This document shows positions 7,425-12,071 of a stretch of DNA of 12,071 nt, piece after piece; within the stretch, counting starts at the first letter, position 1, and each line of letters begins with the position of its first letter. Origin of the DNA: an uncultured Ilumatobacter sp. (GTDB taxonomy: Bacteria; Actinomycetota; Acidimicrobiia; Acidimicrobiales; Ilumatobacteraceae); the NCBI GenBank assembly GCA_938049325.1, contig CALICC010000102.1:1-12071 (forward strand), given 5' to 3'. A model generated the notes under the pieces. The model was not told where the DNA came from. It saw nothing but the letters and a program-made list of their open reading frames with translations, and made no database searches. The translations under genes were made by a program, and so were the position numbers.

Positions 7425-8876
7425 TCAGTCGTGGAGCACGTGTCCGATGGGTGAGGCTCGCCGGATGTAGCCGAGGAGCGGGGTTGCTCGAACCACGGCA
7501 TCGACGCCTTGCGGCGTCGCGGTTCGCTCGGTCGCCCGCCATGCTGTCAACGTGTCGGAGGTGCCGTCGTCGACCGCGACGTACAGGCTGTAGCGGTCTC
7601 CCTCGACGCGTTTGACGATGGACCGCGGCAGTGGGCTGACCTCGGCTGGTCGACGGGCACGCAGAACCACACCGGTTCGCTCCACGGTGTTGAACATGTC
7701 GGCCGCGCCGGCGAAGGCTCCCCAGAGGCCGATCAGAATCGGCACGAACATCAACGCGGTGATGCCGGTGGCGATGTGGGTGATCAACCAGCTCTGTTCC
7801 TCGAACCGCTCGAAGATCGAGTCCCAGGCTTCCTCACGCGCGACGTCGGAGAAGAACCGGCGGCCGCGCAGGCCGACGAACACTGCAACGAGTCCGCCCA
7901 CGAGCGCGAAGATCGGGTTGACGCCGTACATCGGCCGCCACGGGTACTTGACCCGTACCAGGCGACCGCCACTGCCCACAGCGCTCCAGGCACGATGGTG
8001 GTCTTCTCGGGCGAGCGGCAGTTCGATCCGGGCGCCTTCGGCGAGGCACATGGCCGCCGCGTACGCGAGTCGACGATCGCCGACCTCGAGCGAGCTGGCC
8101 GCCATCGGCGCGAAGCCGCCCGCAACGAGTCGTTGCCGTACCGCGAGCCAGTTCGCGGTGGCTTCGACGCCTCCCTCGGTGTACGTGACGCTCTTGCCGA
8201 CCACATGGAGCACCAGCCGGTAGATGAGAATGCCGAGCGCCACGAGCGTCGCTATGGCGATGATGCGCCGCTCGAGCGAGTCGACAACCGCAACGTCGGT
8301 GCCGTCGTCGCGTGACGCGTTCCAGGCGAAGAGTGCGAGCAGTGCGGCGGCGCTCGGGCCGGCGAGCTTGGCCAACGACCATCGCCGACGGACGAGGCCG
8401 GCTCGCGTTGCCTCGGCGTACACGAGGCTGCGGTAGCGGCGCCACCAGGACCCGCGAATGTCGACTGCGAGGTGGCGGGCCGGAATGGCCTGGTCGGTCG
8501 TGAAGCGAGCGAGGATGTGCTGAAACACGAGCCGTTCGTGCGGCAGTAGTGCATCGCCGTCGTATGCCTCGGAGGCCGGACGGACTCTGCTGACCTCGTC
8601 GTCGGTCACCGGCGGCAGGATCCGAAGCCATCCTCGGGCTGCGAGATCGACAACGGTGGCCCGGAGGCCGGCGGCGGTCAAGGTGGCGTCGTTCGTCAAC
8701 AGATTGACGACGGCCGGGGACTCTTTGCGGAGCATGCCCGACTGACCGGACGCGTCGATGCGGTCAGGGGTGGCTCGTCGCTCCGTCCAAGAAAGAGCAA
8801 CGTGGCCCAAGATGACCAGGAGCACAGCGAAGCCGAGCATCGCCCCTCCGGGGGTTGCAGCGAAGAAATCGGTCAT
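7425..8876 (-). CDS. DUF2207-like membrane protein
   Basis: The 483-residue product resembles the C-terminal half of DUF2207 proteins. PAVVNLLTNDATL (54-66) followed by ATVVDLAARGWLRI (73-86) looks like the DUF2207 winged-helix-like segment. TYTEGGVEATANWLAVRQRL (231-250) and RLAYAAAMCLAEG (269-281) match the later cytoplasmic repeat of that family. Hydrophobic segments are at about 12-30, 172-186, 204-226, 319-336 and 365-390. The large extracytoplasmic N-terminal beta domain of full DUF2207 proteins is absent; the protein begins almost directly with its first membrane helix. It follows the MscS-like gene on the same strand and is probably co-transcribed. An alternative GTG start at 8909 adds 11 polar residues; neither start has a good Shine-Dalgarno. 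The function of DUF2207 is not established, and I assign none. Confidence 0.78.
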   Translation of the reverse strand: MTDFFAATPGGAMLGFAVLLVILGHVALSWTERRATPDRIDASGQSGMLRKESPAVVNLLTNDATLTAAGLRATVVDLAARGWLRILPPVTDDEVSRVRPASEAYDGDALLPHERLVFQHILARFTTDQAIPARHLAVDIRGSWWRRYRSLVYAEATRAGLVRRRWSLAKLAGPSAAALLALFAWNASRDDGTDVAVVDSLERRIIAIATLVALGILIYRLVLHVVGKSVTYTEGGVEATANWLAVRQRLVAGGFAPMAASSLEVGDRRLAYAAAMCLAEGARIELPLAREDHHRAWSAVGSGGRLVRVKYPWRPMYGVNPIFALVGGLVAVFVGLRGRRFFSDVAREEAWDSIFERFEEQSWLITHIATGITALMFVPILIGLWGAFAGAADMFNTVERTGVVLRARRPAEVSPLPRSIVKRVEGDRYSLYVAVDDGTSDTLTAWRATERTATPQGVDAVVRATPLLGYIRRASPIGHVLHD

Positions 8877-8921
8877 GTGGTCCGCAGCACGATCGGGTCC
8901 GTCACGCACGACATCATGGCA

Positions 8922-9980
8922 TCAGCGCTGCTCGTTTCGATGCCACACGGTGCGTTGGGGGAAAGGAATCTCGATGTGGGCAGCGTCGAGTGCTTCCTTG
9001 AAGGCCTCGCGGAGCGCCCGCTGCAGTGCCCATTGGCGGCCCGCTGCGGTTTGCACCGTCATGCGGAACGTGATGCCGTCGGCCCCGAGCATCTCGACGC
9101 CCAAGAGCTCGGGAGTCTGGAGGACGTCGTGTGACCATTCGTTGGATTCGCATACCCGAGTTGCGGTGCTGATAAGCAATTCGCGCACTTCGCCGAGGTC
9201 GCTGTCGTAGGCGACATCGATGTCGACCAGTGCTGTCGACCAGTGCTGTGACTGGTTCCCGACTCTGACGATCTCGCCGTTCGGCACATGCCAGACCGTC
9301 CCGTCGAGGTTGCGCAAGGTGGTGGTGCGCAGTGAGACCTTCTCGACGACGCCGACAGCGTCGCCGCCCAGATCGACGACGTCGCCGATCCCGTATTGAT
9401 CTTCGATCACCATGAAGACACCGCTGATGAAGTCTTTGACGAGGCTCTGCGCACCGAAACCGAGCGCAATGCCAGCAATACCCGCGCCAGCGATGATCGG
9501 GCCGAGGTTCAGGCTGAGCTCACCGAGGATCAAGATGATGGCGATGGTCCAGATGGCGATCCTCGCCGTGCTCGTCAGCACACTGCTGATCGAATTCGCA
9601 CGTGACGACTGACGAGCGACGAGCGTTGCTTCGTCGTCGAGTCCGAACGCTGACCTGATCTCGGGGGAGTCGAGTCCCAGCCGTTCGAAACGTCGCACTC
9701 GAGCCTCGCGGTCGGGCGTCACGAACTTGCGAACCGTTCGCTCGATGACGCGGCGTGCAAAGCGCGACAACGTCCAACTGACCACGAGGATGAGCAAGAT
9801 GCTCAACGGTCGGTCGATGAACCAATCGGCGAGGCGAGCGAGTGTTTCGCTCCCGCCCGTCGCCTCGAAGACGCGCTCGCACAGATAGTTCGGATCGGTG
9901 CCACACGCATCGATGAGATCTGCGTCCTGGTCATCTGCAGCGCGCAGGACTCCGATACCTCGGGAGAGAGCGACGTCCAT
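8922..9980 (-). CDS. MscS family mechanosensitive ion channel
   Basis: This 352-residue inner-membrane protein has a first hydrophobic segment at about 56-72 (LSILLILVVSW) and a second at about 140-156. The pore-lining TM3 is Gly/Ala-rich (IIAGAGIAGIALGFGAQ, 162-178) and runs into SLVKDFISGVFMVIED, as in MscS. The cytoplasmic beta-domain shows GIGDVVDLGG (197-206) and WHVPNGEIVRVGN (230-242), then VAYDSD (256-261). Such channels release solutes when turgor rises. I chose the ATG at 9980 because it follows a TACCTT box by 6 nt and opens shortly before the DACGTDPNYLCERV segment (24-37). In-frame ATGs at 10022 and 10109 would extend it to 366 or 395 residues through AT-richer DNA that looks intergenic. 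Cys26 and Cys34 in the N-terminal segment could be paired outside the membrane (inference). A DUF2207-like gene follows on the same strand. Confidence 0.9.
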   Translation of the reverse strand: MDVALSRGIGVLRAADDQDADLIDACGTDPNYLCERVFEATGGSETLARLADWFIDRPLSILLILVVSWTLSRFARRVIERTVRKFVTPDREARVRRFERLGLDSPEIRSAFGLDDEATLVARQSSRANSISSVLTSTARIAIWTIAIILILGELSLNLGPIIAGAGIAGIALGFGAQSLVKDFISGVFMVIEDQYGIGDVVDLGGDAVGVVEKVSLRTTTLRNLDGTVWHVPNGEIVRVGNQSQHWSTALVDIDVAYDSDLGEVRELLISTATRVCESNEWSHDVLQTPELLGVEMLGADGITFRMTVQTAAGRQWALQRALREAFKEALDAAHIEIPFPQRTVWHRNEQR

Positions 9981-9986
9981 GTCGCG

Positions 9987-9992
9987 AAGGTA
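9987..9992 (-). promoter_or_regulatory. Possible -10 box of a leaderless promoter for the MscS-like gene
   Basis: On the minus strand TACCTT is followed by 6 nt and the ATG at 9980, matching the geometry of other promoters in this window. No clear -35 box is visible at 17-18 bp upstream, so this is suggestive only. It decides my preference for the 9980 start. Confidence 0.35.
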
Positions 9993-10022
9993 TCGATCCC
10001 AGCGGTGCAGCTGTTGGACCAT

Positions 10023-10140
10023 CGCGACGATCGATCGGGTGTCTTGACGATCTGTTGAACAACTCCTGACAAAAACGTGAGTCGACTTGTGATCGATTTT
10101 TGACGACATCGAATGGGTGTACGGAACGCAGCCTTCGCCG
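10023..10140. promoter_or_regulatory. Divergent intergenic region between the MscS-like and beta-helix genes
   Basis: This stretch, especially 10051-10115, is clearly richer in A and T than its surroundings, with A5 and T5 runs, as expected of a control region serving two divergent genes. It holds an inverted repeat GTTG-AA-CAAC at 10054-10063 and an 8-bp palindrome AGTCGACT at 10080-10087. TTGACG occurs at 10044-10049 and 10100-10105 on the plus strand as possible -35 elements, but neither has a good -10 box at standard spacing. I cannot assign exact promoters or an operator. Confidence 0.4.
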
Positions 10141-12071
10141 ATGCCGCCTACGGACGCTCGGCGCCCTCGACCAATACGGGCTGCGGCAGTTGCATTCGCC
10201 ATGGCCGCGACCGGGTTCGCGGTGTTCGACGAGGTCGTTTCGCCAGTAGCGCACGCCGATTCCACCGTCTTCGTCGATCCGTCGGGCACCGACACCGGCT
10301 CCGGCGAGATCAACGATCCCGTGCGCACGGTCGCACGTGGCGTCCAGCTCGCCGGCGACGGCGCGATCGTCAGCGTCGCGGAAGGCCGCTACCACGAGAG
10401 CGTGCAGGTGTACTCGAAGGAAGTGCACCTCGTGGCCGATGGCGACGTGGTGCTCGACGGAGCGATCCCAGTGGCGGGATGGGTCGAATCCAACGGCCGT
10501 TGGTCTGCTCCGTGGGCGACCAACTTCCAGCGCGCCAACGCGCCGTACACGACACAGGACTCGCCGGAGGCTGGCTGGCCCGAGCAGTTCTTCATCGACG
10601 GGATCGCCCTCGTCGAAGTTGCATCGTTCGACGCCGTGGAGTCTGGGAAGTTCTTCTATGACGTGAGCGGCGGTCGGGTCTGGATCGGTGACGATCCCAC
10701 GCTCCAGCTCATCGAGGGCAGCGCGCTCGGGTGGGGCCTCTACCTCAACCGCGCCGACGGCTCGTCGGTGAACGGGTTCACCGTCAAACGCTTCGCAACG
10801 GAAACGCGCCACATGGCGGCAATTCGCGCCTACGCCAACGATCTCACGCTGACCGACGTCGTCGTCAGCGACAACGCTCGGATCGGAGTATCGGCGATCG
10901 GCAACCGCATCGCACTGCAGGACGTCACGGCAGTGAACAACGGCCATCTCGGGATTCACGGACATCAGGCCACCGACTTGTCGATCGACTCCAGCGTGGT
11001 CGTCGGCAACAACCGCGAAGGCTTCGACTCGTTTCACTCGGCCGGTGGCATCAAAGTGACAACCAGCGACGGCTTGCTCGTCGCTGACTCATTCGTGTCG
11101 CACAACGCCGGCCCGGGCGTGTGGACCGACCTGGATGTGATCAACGCCGTCGTTCGCTCGAACCTGATCGTCGGCAATCACCGATCCGGGATCGAGTTGG
11201 AGCTTTCGTCGGAGATCGTCGTCGTCGACAACACGATGCTCGACAACGGCGAGACCGGCGTGTGGGTGCTCGAGAGCTCCGACGTCGACGTGTGGCACAA
11301 CGCCGCCTACAACAACGTGCGCGACATCTGGGTCGAAGAAGGACCACGCAGCGAAGTACACCGTGTGACCGTCTTCAACAATCTGCTCGGAGGCGACGAT
11401 CGCCCCGACGGAGCGCGGGCCATCCTCAACGTCGACGACTGGACCGAGGAGCGTTCTGCGGCAGACATGGTGGTCACCAGCGGTTCGAACCGCTATTGGT
11501 TGATCCCCGGGTCGACGACGACCGACGTCGCACGGTGGGCCCGCTGGCCGCAGTCATTGGCGTTGTCGGCAACCGTTGCTGCTCATCAGTCTTCGAGCGG
11601 CCAGGGAGCGGGCAGCGATCTCGTGACGCAATCGACCGATCCATTCGGTCGGAGCGCCAGCGACCGCCGTCAGCCCGAGGCCGCCCCGGCGGGTCTCGCG
11701 ATGCCAGCTCCGATCGCGCTTGCCGCGAATGCGAGTACGGCACCGCGACCGGCGGGGCCGATCACGCCGCCGTGGGGATTCGAACCACCGACCACCACGA
11801 CCACCACCACGACGGTTGCGCCGACGACGACGGCTCCGACCACGACGACCACAACGCCGACGACGGTTGCGCCGACGACGGTTGCGCCGACCACGACGAC
11901 GGCTCCGACCACGACGACAGCTCCGACCACAACGACGACGGTTGCGCCGACGACGACGGTTGCGCCGACGACGACGGTTGCGCCGACCACGACGACAGCT
12001 CCGACCACAACGACGACGGTTGCGCCGACCACGACGACAGCTCCGACCACGACGACGGCTCCGGCCACGAC
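10141..12071 (+). CDS. Secreted right-handed parallel beta-helix protein with Thr/Pro-rich linker, 3'-truncated by window
   Basis: The frame is open from 10141 to the window edge with no stop; 643 residues are visible. It begins with an arginine-rich n-region, a hydrophobic stretch AAAVAFAMAATGFAVF (14-29) and a likely signal peptidase I site after VAHA (36-39), so it is exported. Mature residues 40-100 form the N-terminal cap typical of beta-helix proteins (TVFVDPSGTDTGSG, then VSVAEGRYHE). At about 198-410 repeated short units rich in Asn, Asp, Val and Gly (for example SSVVVGNN, RSNLIVGNHRSGIE, VVVDNTMLDNGETGVW) give a pectate-lyase-like or NosD-like solenoid. From residue 549 the sequence is almost only Thr, Pro, Ala and Val. 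No cysteine occurs in the visible part. Such folds often bind or cleave polysaccharides, but no catalytic set is evident, so no activity is assigned. The start could also be GTG 10117 or ATG 10201; 10141 gives the best signal peptide. A further domain may follow the linker. Confidence 0.85.
   Translation, partial: MPPTDARRPRPIRAAAVAFAMAATGFAVFDEVVSPVAHADSTVFVDPSGTDTGSGEINDPVRTVARGVQLAGDGAIVSVAEGRYHESVQVYSKEVHLVADGDVVLDGAIPVAGWVESNGRWSAPWATNFQRANAPYTTQDSPEAGWPEQFFIDGIALVEVASFDAVESGKFFYDVSGGRVWIGDDPTLQLIEGSALGWGLYLNRADGSSVNGFTVKRFATETRHMAAIRAYANDLTLTDVVVSDNARIGVSAIGNRIALQDVTAVNNGHLGIHGHQATDLSIDSSVVVGNNREGFDSFHSAGGIKVTTSDGLLVADSFVSHNAGPGVWTDLDVINAVVRSNLIVGNHRSGIELELSSEIVVVDNTMLDNGETGVWVLESSDVDVWHNAAYNNVRDIWVEEGPRSEVHRVTVFNNLLGGDDRPDGARAILNVDDWTEERSAADMVVTSGSNRYWLIPGSTTTDVARWARWPQSLALSATVAAHQSSSGQGAGSDLVTQSTDPFGRSASDRRQPEAAPAGLAMPAPIALAANASTAPRPAGPITPPWGFEPPTTTTTTTTVAPTTTAPTTTTTTPTTVAPTTVAPTTTTAPTTTTAPTTTTTVAPTTTVAPTTTVAPTTTTAPTTTTTVAPTTTTAPTTTTAPAT
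11785..12071 (+). repeat. Thr/Pro/Ala/Val-coding low-complexity tandem repeat
   Basis: The region repeats units of the form PTTTT, APTTTT and VAPTTT, built from short DNA modules such as GTTGCGCCGACGACGACG (11941-11958 and 11959-11976, identical). Larger copies are nested: 11905-11951 is identical to 11983-12029, a 47-bp match offset by 78 bp, and 11977-12008 equals 12019-12050. Identity at synonymous positions points to recent duplication. It continues past the window edge, so the total length is unknown. It encodes an extended, probably glycosylated linker or cell-wall-spanning segment (inference). Confidence 0.92.

Noticed and set aside
7509..8315. 268-codon plus-strand open frame opposite the DUF2207-like gene
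   Set aside because: Low-complexity His/Arg/Glu-rich product, no motif; the minus-strand frame has membrane helices and family-like segments.
9981..10109. N-terminal extension of the MscS-like protein from ATG 10022 or 10109
   Set aside because: The added sequence is not family-like and lies partly in AT-rich intergenic-looking DNA; neither start has a Shine-Dalgarno or a -10 box at leaderless spacing. Not excluded.
10113..10661. Arg-rich plus-strand open frame at the beta-helix 5' end
   Set aside because: Composition is Arg-dominated frame-shadow; the +1-related frame from 10141 has a signal peptide and beta-helix repeats.
9931..11037. 368-codon minus-strand open frame opposite the beta-helix gene
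   Set aside because: It has no recognisable domain and overlaps both the MscS-like gene and the beta-helix solenoid; typical of antisense frames in high-GC DNA.
11670..12068. Long minus-strand open frame made of Val, Gly and Ala repeats opposite the Thr/Pro linker
   Set aside because: It is the complement of the ACG/ACC/CCG repeat; the plus-strand frame continues a clear exported protein, and the minus frame has no domain or start signal.
11785..12071. Possible CRISPR array from the regular repeats
   Set aside because: Units are contiguous multiples of three within an open coding frame, with no unique spacers and no cas genes nearby.

Overview
The window is high-GC (roughly 65%), densely coded and has short gaps between genes. 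Codon use, a recurring TANNNT box 6-7 nt upstream of ATG (leaderless transcription) and a secreted protein with a long Thr-Pro linker suggest an actinobacterium. My best guess is Acidimicrobiia (Ilumatobacter-like); this is inference from style, not a database match. I see no tRNA, rRNA, insertion sequence, integrase, CRISPR array or phage gene.

Layout: (1) 2-1362, + strand: the 3' end of a sulfate-activation operon. It holds the C-terminus of a CysN-CysC fusion whose APS-kinase domain departs from consensus, overlapped by a separate CysC with a consensus active site. (2) 1396-2895, - strand: an M32 (Taq-type) metallocarboxypeptidase. (3) 2985-3974, + strand: a beta-hydroxyacid dehydrogenase, divergent from the peptidase across an 89-bp gap with two apparent leaderless promoters. 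(4) 4029-6478, + strand: a DUF2855 protein and an RlmI-like 23S rRNA methyltransferase, overlapping by ATGA. (5) 6516-7400, + strand: an alpha/beta hydrolase with its own leaderless promoter. (6) 9980-7425, - strand: an MscS-family channel followed by a DUF2207-like membrane protein. (7) 10141 to the window end, + strand: a secreted right-handed beta-helix protein running into an expanding Thr/Pro-rich repeat. Its reading frame has no stop in the window.

The sulfate genes form a pathway unit making PAPS. The other genes look like housekeeping or uncharacterised functions in small independent transcription units. I do not see a clear, previously undescribed multi-gene system. The most unusual items are the duplicated and diverged APS kinases, the consistent leaderless promoter geometry, and the beta-helix protein with its near-identical DNA repeats.
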